Part shown: piece after piece, positions 48,210-59,759 of the stretch
Layout: every line of letters begins with the position of its first letter
Position numbering within the stretch: the first letter of the stretch is position 1
From: Prunus persica
Taxonomy: Eukaryota; Streptophyta; Magnoliopsida; Rosales; Rosaceae
Length of the DNA: 64,000 bases
NCBI RefSeq assembly: GCF_000346465.2
Contig: NC_034015.1
Location: forward strand, 13,058,637-13,122,636
Direction of reading: 5' to 3'
Made by a program: the position numbers and the translations under genes
Notes under the pieces: model-generated
Database searches by the model: none
Seen by the model: only the letters and a program-made list of their open reading frames with translations
Told to the model about the DNA's origin: nothing

Positions 48210-51200
48210 GATATAGAGACATTCACTTACTTCAATAAACCCCGTTCTTCCATACACTCCACTAATTTGTTGTGCCTAAACATTGAAGACAGGAAAAACT
48301 TCGTAATTTTTTTTAAAATGAAGCTCTTTATGGTTCAATCATTATGCACCAAAAGTTCACATACCCTCTAGACAAGAATCTCGCTGCCTTAACATTAGAA
48401 GGGCTCTCCAGCCATTTACTGTATTTGATAAAACTCTGCATCCAATGAAGACATACTTCTAGGACCTGGGGGATTGCTTCTGCATTGGGAGGTCCTTCCC
48501 ATTTACTTTTATGCCCATGAGACTGTTTAGGGGTGCCTGAATTGCCAGGATAAAATGAAAGCCAGTCCAGCTCTTCACAGACTACCTGGGGAATTTATGT
48601 ATCATTAGATATCATATTTGAATTACAAAACATTATCCACAAGACGATAAAGACAACACATGCTGACCTCTACATACAATTGATAGGAACTTATTGATGA
48701 AAGCTGAGGATAGTATAAGATGCTGCCCCCAATCAGGAACCTGCACATATTGAAATTACTAAATCCACAACCAAACCATAAAAATCAATTTCACACTTAA
48801 GAATTATCTGTCAAAGGAATCCAGGTATACCTAACAAAGCCTCCAAGTGGTTCATCTAAAACATCAAATCCATTTGCTGATAGAAAGGATTGAGAGCTTC
48901 TACCCAAGGCAATAAAGAATCCAAATATAGCCAGATCCCTCTCCAATACCTACACTAATTCAGTATTAGCTTCCCATAACAGCATCAACATAGTACAGAA
49001 CTGCAACCACACATACAGAAAGGCTTGAAAGCCCCAACTTATACAAGTAACCATCTATTATAGGTATCTTAACGATAGGGAATTTGCCTCTCACTTTTTT
49101 GAAAATGATTTAAGCAATTTCATTATCTGGTTATTTTATTAGTTTCTTCACATTTGAGCCACATCTTCAGAAACTCTCCTAGTATATTTACTGGCCAACC
49201 TTAACGTCCCTTAAAGGAACGCCTGAGTGGAGTATCAAGCATGCTCTAAATATTCAGAAGGTTTGACCATTAAGTCAACCGTTGTACATAAGAAGAAGAT
49301 TCAAACAATTTCATTATCTGGTTCTTTCATTAATTTCTTTACATTTGAGCCACATCTTTAATATACTCTCCTATTATATTGACTGGCTAACCTTAACGTC
49401 TCTAAAAGGAACTCTTGAGTGGAGTATGAAGCATGCTCTAAATATTCAAAAGGTTTGACCATTACATAACAAGATAATTCCGCTCAATACTAAAATATGA
49501 AAGAAATATAGTAGCTACGGCTGCCCAGAACTCCCTATTCCTCTGTTACTATCCCAAACATATCCTCATCAGAAACAGTTCCGTCATACCAATGGCACAT
49601 ACTGGTGAGTAAAATGTTTTTATAATGCATTTCCAACACAACTAATATAATTTTTTTGGGGATGATAGGCCCGACATTCATGACTCACACTAATGCATTA
49701 CACTCCTCGTTTGCTTAACCTGCACGAATGTTACCTACAAATTTATTTCAATTGTGAACTTTGCAACCAAGCCACCCATGGAAAGGTGACAGGCCTACAA
49801 GTTGTCCCTGAGGTTATCCATAAGAAGGCTTAAACACTTACCTCAATACTTTCAGAGGTTGTAAGTCTTGACCATATTCTCTCCCTATCTATAGCTCGCT
49901 GTAACTGCATCTGTACAAGATCCACCCAGAAAACAACTTCTTCTGAACCTCGATCATTTTTCACTCTACATGTTGCAGCTCGAGGACCAAAATGAACAAG
50001 GAACTCTCTGCGCAGACCAATATCCTTTACAGAAAGATAAGCCTGGCGTATAGGAATAAAATCAACCAGCATGTCCATCAATCTGCCGGTTATATCAGGA
50101 ATTGTCGAAAAGAATTGAGGGCAAGATACTTTTGCTTGCCCAAGCTTTGTAATTGCCGCATTGCATGTCAGTGCAAGCATGAGGAGAGATATGTCACTTG
50201 TGTTGCTAGACCCCAAGAGTGTTCCCTTCCTAGACCTGGAAACAAATTAAATGCAGTATTAATTCCATGCCCTTCAAAGCCATCTAGCAAAATTATAACA
50301 CACATTGAGCAAAAGATGATAACATACGCAATAGTTGCAGCAGTAAAGCGAGAGTCCCCTTCAAAATAATTAACAAAGGATGTTACCACGAATGGAACTT
50401 GCTCAGAGAAAAACCACTCATAAGCTTCAGGTTGCTTGGCTGATAGTTGATCCCGGATTAAGCTCTCAAGGGAAGCAGATTGTCGTAATAAACTGCACCA
50501 ATGCATTAATTAAATATATTGAAAATCCTAAACCAAATAAATCATATTAATTAATCAATAAACAACAGAAATTGGTAGAAAGTACACATCAGCTACAATT
50601 GAAACCTTTACATGAATAAAACAGAATAACTGAAATTTCAAAGTCCTCTGTATAGTATGCCTGGCAAATAAAGCAGAGCACACATTTTCCACTGTCAAGT
50701 TAACATAATAATCAACTTAATTTTCAATTAAAAATTATAGTTTGTTCCATTTACACAAACAGTCAATGCCATTAGAAAATAAGGTTGCTGGTGCTGATAT
50801 TAAAAACTTTATGGTTGCTTTATTTCAACTGTCTGTACAAGAGATCAAATTATGTAAATGTTATCAAAGTGAGGAAAAGATGACAGGTCCTTAATTCAAT
50901 ACACAGGTCGAGACTCATCGTTAAAGCCCAAATTTAAAACATACATCCTTATTAGAGGGATTGGTAACAAAGGAAATCACAGTTTAAATAGACTAGCTAA
51001 GAAACTGATATGACAAGCTTCTAGGTAGTCCAATTCCACACAAGAAGTCATAATTTTTGGAATACAAGTGATGCAATACCTCCTTTGGACAAAAACATTT
51101 ATATCTCTGTCTCTACCATCCCCTCGGGATGCAATCTCGCTTGCAGCTTGCAATAAGGAATACACTGAAGCCTGAGAAATTATTTGTCTTCAGATAGGCC

Positions 51201-52995
51201 CAGTGACGGTATAAAATACATTATGTATAAGTGTATATATCCACACATATATTATTAATACACTTATATATTGAGAACTAATCAATCAGTACCTAGAACA
51301 ATAACTAGCTCAAAAGGTTCACAAGTCAATACCCATTAAATAAGTCCTATGTAATAGATTTACAAGAAGCTTAAACCGGTTACAAATATAATATAATGCA
51401 AGGAGATTTCATGATATATATACAGTAATTTAGTGGATAAACTAACAACATGACTTTAGAAACACAAATTACTAATTCAACAAGGGAAGTATGAAAGTCA
51501 TACTATGGAAGACACGTCCTGGAACTGAAGAACAAGTTCACTAACTCTATGAGGATGGAATAAACCAAGTAGGAAGGAACATTGAGTTTACTCATACAAA
51601 ATCTCCCCTACTAAAACTAAAGATTAGAGTGGTAGTGGTTTTCTTGCAACAATAAATATCGGCAAATACAATTGTAGAGAGTGCTTTCCTTTCCCAAAAA
51701 TGATAGCAGCATGCAGTGAATCATAAGATGATGCATACATGTTGAGGCCTATACAGAGACATTAGGGAAGTTCATGACATCACCTGATAACACAGTGCTT
51801 TGACCCAGGCGTTTTTGTCTACACTAAGCCATGCAGTTGAAAACCAAGATAACTTTGAGAATGAACCCTGTTCCTTAATTGCTAACTCAAAAACCCTGGC
51901 TGCTTCATGTAAAAATTGGACAAGTCCATCGCTAGAATCTTCACCATTAAGTGATTGATTAAGTTTGACCTTTATGGCCTCAACATCCCTACTGGTACTT
52001 GCTTGAGGACTCCCGTTGACTGTGACACCATCATCAGCAGATGCAAGCGGAACTAGGTTACCCATCCTCCTTGCTTTTCGAAAGTTTAGATAGCATTTCC
52101 TATGTCCCACTGCTCGGAGATTAAGACTGTAACCATTATTGTGCTCTAACAAAGCAAGTCTTATAAAGCATCTCTTCCTTGAATAACCCCAGTTACTTAA
52201 TAGATGGTCCAAATCAACCACCTTACTTCCAGAATAATATTTTCTAGCTGGCGTCCGCGAATGCCATGGATTTGAAGAGCTGCAAGGAGCAAGTACAGGA
52301 ATAAGCAACAAATACATTCAACACCGCATAACTCTGACGGGTCAAGCCATAGTATTAGCTGCTACATTTTTCAAGTTTTCTATTACTCGTCATACTTCAA
52401 CACAAAAACACTTAAAAACCACAAAACTTGTCACATTATTTACTTCCACTCTCAAACACAATACAGTTACACATAATGCACAGTGATTGCACAAAAACAG
52501 GCACTTGAAACCTAAAATTTTAGGACTCCATCTGGTACGAGGAACACATTCGCAGTTAGTTTTCGTAAAGACCAAACGAACAAAACGAAAAACAAAATTC
52601 TACAAATTTTTACATTATCTACTGTTTGGTTTACAAGAAAATGAAATACTAACCACGAACAATCAACTAAAATCGAATTAGATTGAATGAAAGCAAATCA
52701 ACATTCAATGCTTTGCCATAATCTTATCTTCTTCTTTGCTTTCACTTTCAGCTTATCAGTAGCCAAACATTGAAATACAGAAATTCATAATTAAACAAAG
52801 AAATTCCAACGAGTAATCGTATATCATATCCTCAAGAACCCTACTGCAGTTTATTACAAATTAAATTACCTACGGCAACAAGAAAAGAGTAAGCTGCGAA
52901 GAATTTAGATAAAAAAAAGCGCCAAAAAAAAAATGTGGAAGAGAATTTGAGCACCTTGGTGATAGAAAGCCGTTGTGGCACAATTTAGTGGCCAT
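43444..52995 (-). CDS. LETM1-like protein (At3g11560/At5g06220 family), 19 exons
   Basis: Exons on the minus strand: 52995-52955, 52279-51784, 51171-51080, 50492-50328, 50235-49842, 48949-48831, 48740-48668, 48585-48365, 48275-48231, 47964-47868, 47424-47347, 47253-47062, 46519-46422, 46249-46162, 45437-45291, 45151-45026, 44452-44282, 43711-43652 and 43557-43444. They total 2817 nt, in frame throughout (938 aa). The basic N-terminus (MATKLCHNGFLSPR, SNPWHSR) suggests organelle targeting. The long middle part has no known catalytic motif. Coiled segments occur around KIRKLKKEAEFLEASF and ELIELEKRVQR. The LETM1 domain is at about residues 825-920 (DVWQGTQLLAIDTAAATGLL, LTDLASVFPIGVLMLLP, AMLAAIQRYVPALIPSTYGP). 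LETM1 proteins act in mitochondrial or plastid cation homeostasis and translation; the role here is inferred. An upstream in-frame ATG at 53181 would add 62 residues. Confidence 0.9.
47632..47692 (+). repeat. Possible SINE head inside a LETM1-like intron
   Basis: AGCATGGTGGTAAATCC resembles a Pol III A box and GGGTTCAAGCCCC, about 40 bp later, a B box. No A-tail or target duplication is evident. This is weak support for a degenerate tRNA-derived SINE. Confidence 0.3.
48172..48207. repeat. (GA)n microsatellite in LETM1-like intron 9
   Basis: A GA run of about 18 units lies 24 bp downstream of the exon 9 donor on the minus strand, where it reads as CT. Confidence 0.9.
49117..49468. repeat. Diverged 190-bp direct duplication in LETM1-like intron 5
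   Basis: Both copies (49117-49280 and 49307-49468) share AATTTCATTATCTGGTT, TTTGAGCCACATCTT, CCTTAACGTC, AGTGGAGTAT and GCATGCTCTAAATATTCA followed by GTTTGACCATTA. This intron (48950-49841) is among the longest of the gene, and the duplication explains part of its length. Confidence 0.8.
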
Positions 52996-55612
52996 GTACA
53001 AGCTAGGAGATAAAACTGGTCGGAAAATCTGCTTGGTTGGCGAGAAAAGCACAGGGAAAATCGAGCGAAAAGCAAAGAATTTTTTTGGGGAAGGCTTAGG
53101 CTTTAGGCTTGGTGTGGGCTGTCTGGGTTGTTTGTGTACAGAGAAAGCAAGAGTGACGTGACAAAATGGAATTATCCGCATACGTGGAGAAGGGTGTGAT
53201 CACATAACAGATTGTTGGCTCTCGTAGTCTCCCTCTCGAAATCTACACTGTAGAACATGTAGAAGAGTATAGTGGGGATGGATTGTGTGTGGTCAATCTT
53301 ATAGTAAGCACCCTGGTGCAGCCATGTGTAGGGCCCAACAGGCCTGTATTGGCTCAGCTCATCTTTTGATCATTTTGGGCCTCGTCCCCTAAAAGAAGCT
53401 TTGATTTAGGCTGCAAATTTTTGTCTACGGTTAGGTCGGTTGGTTAAGACAGTGTGACATATCTTCGTATCGAATTCAAACTTAACTATCGTTTATATAC
53501 AAGAAGAAATTGTTTATATTTATGTTCCTCTCTTAAATGAACTATACAGCATAAAGATCTGGCAAATGTGGCGACTAAATGTTTGCTTTAACTAGCTAGA
53601 TTGTGCAATTTATTTCTTTATTGTAGAAAGTAGATATGGGTTCGTTTTCAATTAGTACACGAAGCCAAGCTTTCTTCTAGGCTGACAACAGCCTTGACAA
53701 AAAAGAACAAAGTTGACAACAGCTTGTTCCATAGTCTTTTTGATCAAGTCAGAGACAAATTTAAGCTACTTGAAACTACACTCAAGTACTAATTTAGGCC
53801 TTAGACTCGCCTTAGACTTGAATTAGTTGATTTCGTCAGTTTGATTTAGTCAATTCGAACCGGTTTGGAGGTTTTTCCCCGGAACTTAGGATAGTACGTA
53901 TTTTAATCAAGGTGGAAGTCCATAAAGAAGTCCTTGTTAAGACAGAAACTTCAGAAAAAGAAAAGAGACAGTATAGAATCGAGTTAGAGGAAGACAGAGT
54001 TTAGTTATTGATTTGGATATAAAGAACAGAGTCCAAACTCTTCTGCACTATTTTTTGCAGCTTCACTTCAAGGTGTCAAAAGAACCAAAATGAGATAGAG
54101 TCTTAGTAGTGAAATGTTAGAATGAGAGAAAGGTTAGACTGTTAGCAACCAAAATTGCCAGCAGTGCTGAAGGAATGCCATTCCGATTCCTTAATGCTTT
54201 GGATGTTGACCTCCTAACTGGAATAGTTTATATTACATATGCTAGTTCCTTCTGCGAGCTAAGGGACTAATATATCATGACGTATCAATTGTTTAGATTC
54301 ACACTCTAACGACATAATAAGTATTTTATTTTCATATGTTTTGTCAGACATCTTATAAAGATCTCCTTTAGTAGAGTATTCGCCGCGACGCAACGGAAAG
54401 ATTATTGAAGTATGATCCTCACACAAAATAAGTAACAGTTTTGCTAAGAGGGCTCTCTTTGGTAATGGGGACTGCAGTTAGTCTGATATATATCTCTTTG
54501 GCAAAGCCTTTTTGACAAAGAACTAATGCCTAGTTTTCACATTTTTTTCAAACTACAATCTGGTCAATGTAATTATAAGTGCAACCTGATCTAAAAGATT
54601 TGTGGGGGGATTGGTATTTGACATAATAAACTAAAACAAGTTGATATGATTCGGCTCTGTACATGACGTTCGATCTTTTTATAAAAGTCAAACTCTTTGA
54701 TGCGTGATCAAAAATAACCACATACCAAATTACTACAATAAAATAGTATAACCAATGAAATCTTTGACAAGTACAGAATAGCCTAAAAAATGTCGGCCAG
54801 ACGGACCCCCAGATGAAAACAATTGGTGGTCATGGTAAAATTTTATTTTATTTCGTAACCAAATATTTTTCTTTTTATGCGAAAATTTGAACAAAAGGCA
54901 TTATACGTACTAAGTTAAAGGAAGTGGACACACTGTTTTAGTGCCTATTTGACATTGTTTATTTAGGAGGCAGACACACAGCACATCAATGCCAATTAAC
55001 TTAACTCACGTCTATACAGAACAACATTTTATAATTAATTTAGTGTTGTGTATAAATAAACAATATATTGTGAGGAGTATTTAATTAATCATGCTATATT
55101 GACCTGTTTGCTATAGTTTTTAAAATTCCAGGAAGCAACAGAGGAATAAAGTTCTTGCACGGAGGAGGATCTTTCACTCAGATAAATCACATCTCTGGGG
55201 GACGTTGACCTTCCCATCACCATTACCTTGATGTAGTTCCTCAATAAATAGAAACAAAATATATATTTCAGGGGTTCAAAAAATTAACCCATATTAAAAC
55301 AAGTAATTAAGATCCCTAAATTGTGTAGTAAAAACCTCACAGTCAGCCTTCAAGAGCAAGTTACCGCACCTCCTTTCTTGTTTGCGGTACTTTCAATTCC
55401 CATGTACTTACCCTCTGAAATTTCGACAAGTCATAGCAATTAAGTACGTAACAAACCCCACATCAATTAATTAAATTGATCATACGTGATTGTCATCACA
55501 AGAAAATTTTAAATGTTACGGTAACAATTTATGTCTCAATAAAACGTGTTACAGTCACACATACATATATAAAAATGAAATAGTGCTTTCAGTAAATGAC
55601 ATCTCAATCACA
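52996..55612. other. Upstream region of the LETM1-like gene and adjoining gene-free DNA
   Basis: Promoter DNA lies immediately after 52995. Further along is a possible SINE-like stretch near 53425-53490 (GGTCGGTTGGTTAAGACAG then ATCGAATTCAAAC). No gene is visible. Two tiny poly(A)-type insertions follow after 55.6 kb. Confidence 0.45.
53425..53490 (+). repeat. Possible SINE head
   Basis: GGTTGGTTAAGACAG resembles an A box and GTATCGAATTCAAAC a B box, about 35 bp apart. The flanks were not resolved into an A-tail or target duplication. Confidence 0.3.
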
Positions 55613-55665
55613 ACAAACAAACAGCCTGTTTTTTTTTTTTTGGTCGGACAAACAAACAGCCTGTT
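55613..55665 (-). mobile_element. 17-bp poly(A)-type insertion with a perfect 18-bp target duplication
   Basis: ACAAACAAACAGCCTGTT occurs exactly at 55613-55630 and 55648-55665. The 17 bp between them are T11 followed by GGTCGG; on the minus strand this reads CCGACC plus an A11 tail. A long target duplication plus a 3' A-tail is the signature of LINE-type target-primed insertion, here with almost no body. Confidence 0.7.
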
Positions 55666-55735
55666 AGTTGTAAACTTAATGGGATTTTTTTTTAATTTCT
55701 TCTTAAAATATTAGAAGCCGGTGCCAATTGCTTAA

Positions 55736-55783
55736 TTCTTATGTCAGTTCTGACCCAAAAAAAATAATTTTCTTATGTCAGTT
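55736..55783 (+). mobile_element. 20-bp poly(A)-type insertion with a 14-bp target duplication
   Basis: TTCTTATGTCAGTT occurs at 55736-55749 and 55770-55783. Between them lies CTGACCC, then A8, then TAATT. The GACC(C)-A(n) end resembles the insertion 90 bp upstream, in opposite orientation. Confidence 0.6.
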
Positions 55784-56928
55784 AATTAATTAAATTAAAC
55801 CTAAAGTTGACATATTTGTTCATTTAGGGTCGGTATCATCTTTCAATAAGGTAGATGAGTCGCAGTCAAAGTGATTCGTAATAGAGACGGCAAGGTGGTG
55901 GGAAATAGATAGGTTACAACCGGAAAAGCCCCACCATGCCTCCGCCCAAGATTATGTGACGCTTTTAGGCAATGGGAAATCATGAATTTTTATAGGATTA
56001 GGCTAATATTTTCTATTTATTTTATGGGAAATATATTATAAGTTTTTTTTTAATATAAAAATGTAAATCAAATTTATAAATCAAATAATGTCACATTACA
56101 AGCACAAACAACACAAAGAAGTACAAAATATAAATAAATATCAAATTAAACACATTATTTAATTACTTGAGATATGAGTTGAGTAAGTTCCTCAGGAATT
56201 AAGTATCAACATTAGATGTATAAGGTGTATCGTTGTTATCTTTACCACTTTTTTGAAGAATGATCTCTCTTTGTCGGTCTATTATCATCATGTGACATGA
56301 TATCCTAACAAGAAATACTAGACACCAAAAATCATATATGTTAATAAATAATTAAAGTTGCAAAAATAAAACATATATCAATAATTACCAAAAAATTTCA
56401 CCCAAACCATAAATCATAAAAACTTAACAACAACAATTAAAATTGGAAATTGAATATATATAAAATTAAAAAAACTTAACAAGATTGAAGAACCCACTGA
56501 AGATATATTGGTACAATTTTTTAGAGGGGCAGAGCTATTTCTTCTAGGCTCTCAAGGTTCAAATATGACGCTTTGGGTGACTAGAAGAAAAATTATGATA
56601 TATGCTTCTAATCAAATTTATATAGGTTATGGATTGCATGCTTACTATTTCCTATATACTTCAAGAGTGGGCTCCACTTGCATTTTCATTCCTTTATGTG
56701 AAGTAAAAGCATGAGTAATTCATAATCGAAATCCAACTTCTTATTTTGATTTCAATTACAGATTAGTAAACATATGCCATTAAAGAAGCTTTATATGCTC
56801 TCCTCAAAGTATACATGTACTCGAAAAAATTATTATGTATGATGGTAATTAACACTGCATGGTGTTACAAGTTGTATGAAAAATTTATCGTTGTATTGTG
56901 CTACTCAAAGTGCAAACCATACTATCAT
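55784..56928. other. Gene-free AT-rich region
   Basis: No protein-like frame with recognised homology and no clear transposon ends. A 68-codon open frame at 56508 has no recognised family. Confidence 0.4.
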
Positions 56929-58042
56929 AATCATGTTAGACCAAGTCCTACTCTGCCTACGGTTTCAAGAGTTTGTGATTAAGTCAACTTGCTATCCACC
57001 AAGAGTTAGTTTTGGTTAAGACTCTTTTAAATATTTCATTCCGTGTAAATCTAAGTGTGCTGTTTCTGTTGTATTGTTTGAATTTCAAATAGCCTTGTAA
57101 ATAGGGATTTCAGTTCCCTGATGTAATCTTGAATGAAGTATAAATACATGCAGCCCTTACTGATTGGGTATGCAATTGAGATCACACATCCTTCTCTAAG
57201 TTTTTCATGGTATCAGAGCCCTAGAAGTCTAATGACACATATCCAAATTTTTTTTTCTCTTTGCTTCCATGGCTGACTCTAGCAACAATGACTCCCCCCC
57301 AAACTATCAACACCACTCTCCCAAATTCCACCATGAACCCCTTCTCTTCCTTCACCTCAGTTGTAAACATTAAGCTGGATCGTACCAATTATCCTTTGTG
57401 GTTGGCTCAAATCTTACCTATTCTCAGGAGTCGGGACCTGATGGGTTATGTTGATGGAACCATTGTTTGTCCTTCCTAGCAGCTTTCTGGAAGTACAACT
57501 ACCAATCCTGCTTTTGCTACCTGGGAGGCTCACAATTTAAAGATATTCAGCTGGTCACATGGCTCTCTGACACCGACTGTGATCATGGAAAGGCTCGTAG
57601 CCAACAAGAGGACCTCTCGGTGATACCTGGGAGGCTCTTGAGCAACGTTATGTTGTACGTCCCAGAATCGCATCATGTTTTGCGGAATGAACTTATACAA
57701 CCAAAAAAGGTGATTTGTCGATTGATGATTATCTTGATAAAATGAATGCTATTTCTGATACCATGAAAAACTTAGAGAAGGATGTGTGATCTCAATTGCA
57801 TACCCAATTAGTAAGGGCTGCATGTATTTATACTTCATTCAAGATTACATCAGGGAACTGAAATCCCTATTTACAAGGCTATTTGAAATTCAAACAATAC
57901 AACAGAAACAACACACTTAGATTTACACGGAATGAAATATTTAAAAGAGTCTTAACCAAAACTAACTCTTGGTGGATAACAAGTTGACTTAATCACAAAC
58001 TCTTGAAACCGTAGGCAGAGTAGGACTTGGTCTAACAAATCA
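56929..58042 (+). mobile_element. Copia derivative with two oppositely oriented LTRs and a gag fragment
   Basis: A 5-bp target duplication AATCA (56929-56933 and 58038-58042) bounds the element. The left LTR (56934-57207, 274 bp) begins TGTTAGACC and ends TTTTTCA. It is followed by the tRNA-Met primer-binding site TGGTATCAGAGC (57208-57219). A gag fragment follows, with Copia-type residues IKLDRTNYPLWLAQILPILR and MGYVDGT, then frameshifted remnants ending in YLDKMNAISDT. The right LTR (57764-58037, 274 bp) is the near-exact reverse complement of the left LTR, together with 10 bp of the primer-binding site (57754-57763). The LTRs differ by very few bases, implying recent insertion. There is no pol, and gag is broken, so the element is non-autonomous. 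Confidence 0.88.
57270..57763 (+). pseudogene. Copia gag N-terminal fragment, frame-broken
   Basis: The start ATGGCTGACTCTAGC lies 50 bp after the primer-binding site. The frame shifts at a C-run (57293-57300), continues as the gag core (LDRTNYPLW, GYVDGTIVCPS), meets a stop at 57477-57479, and further remnants (WEALEQRY, NELIQ, KKGDLSIDDYLDKMNAI) appear in shifted frames. It is truncated by the inverted LTR junction and is not functional as read. Confidence 0.75.
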
Positions 58043-59759
58043 TAGTTTGTTTACTCCAACAAAAGAGTAGGAGAAAAATGAAAGAAAACGAAAGGCACTC
58101 TCTTATAAAATAAAGAGGGAGAAAGATCCTCCAATTTCTTTCATTTGTTTAGCATCTCTTGCTATTTATTTCATTGATAGAATTGTTTAGAGAATCTAAA
58201 GTTCTAATTATAGCAACCCTATCAATGTGGTCATCAATTAGGAAACATCTTTTCCATCCTTCATTCTTTTTAAATCTGTTAGTATTGATTTTGTGATTAA
58301 CATTTCCTAGAGACAAATTATATGAAATGTAGATGGTAAATTAGTTGTGATGGTGGCCATCAAAATTCCAAGATATACTCTGAAGGCTTATATGTCAACC
58401 AACGATCACTAAGGTAAATTCTTCATTCAATCATGCATTCCGATTGTGATATTTCAAGCATTATTTCAAACTCACAATCTAATTAACATTTTGATTAAGA
58501 AGACTTCTTATTTTAAGAAAGATTAATTTATTTTATAAATTGTTTTCCAGTTTTGAACATTAAAAGTCTTTTTTGATTGGAAATCAATTAGTCTGATTTT
58601 GAAAAATTAATCTGTTGATTAGGAACTAATTGATCTTGTTTCCAGCTTTGAAAAGCATTATGAAAAGCAAGGCTTGGTTTTCATTCATTCAACAACTTTC
58701 AACAACTAGAGTATTTCTTGAGTTTTCATATTCACAAAAGAAAGTTGTTGTGCTTTGTTGTTCATAAGGATAAATCATCAAGAGTAAGATTATCTTGGTG
58801 ATTTGTCTTTGCATTCATTTGCACAAGTTACAAGGTTCTCATACCTCCGTTGAGTTTGGATCGATCACGTCAAGAATCAGATTCAACATAAGGAGAGAAG
58901 GAGAAATCCCGCTAGAAGTTGAGTTACGAAGAAGTTGGTATGTTGTCTAGAGTGCCTAGGACAAGTTTGTATACTTCTTGTAATTATCGTTCTATAGTGG
59001 ATTTGTCTTGGACTATCAGGTCCCGTGGATTTTCCCCAAATGTGGGCTTTTACCATGTAAAATACCTTTTGTGTTTTTCTCTGCTTTTACGTTTTGAACT
59101 GTACAGAATTGGTACATCGTATATCAATCCCCTTCGCTTGTTTTATTTGTATTATTATGATACTCTTAACTACTCAAAACACAGACTTTACGTTTTTGGT
59201 GTTTTAAGCCATCCTATAGGTATTTTCAAAATTAAAAAAAATTCTTGACTATACCAGAGCTACTGTGTGATCCATGATCACGAGGATAAACTTAATTTTA
59301 ATTATATTTATTGAAGAAATGTACTCGAAAGCAATGCAAACAATATGTAACCCTAGCACCCCACTGAAAAGGACTTGTGCATAATTGAGGTTTTGAACTT
59401 AGTACTGCCCTTACCCTATTCGACAATTCCTTAAAGCGTGTTTCTCACCTAATTTCAATTTAATAATAATAAACGAATAAATTATTCCATAAAAACAATT
59501 AGGATAATTGGGTGATGTTAACCTGCCTACAGCTATCAAATTATTATATTCAGTGTCTAATAGCATGGATATGGAATATACAAATCAATCAAAATCTGGT
59601 TTTAAAAAAATTAATCTACACGTCGAGCCTATCAAATTTAAAGGAAGAAACTTATGAAAATATACGACTGCGACATTCATTTTATCATGACATTGATCTT
59701 TCTATTAAAGAAAATATTAGTGGGGTTAAGTTGAGTATGACTCCTTTGTTTTATTAAGA
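58043..59759. other. Gene-free region with a degenerate LTR-like stretch
   Basis: The part near 58860-59270 carries CGTGGATTTTCCCCAAATGT, GGGCTTTTACCATGTAAA and TTGTGTTTTTCTCTG. These resemble the downstream part of many plant Copia LTRs, so a decayed solo LTR is possible. No coding gene is visible. Confidence 0.4.
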
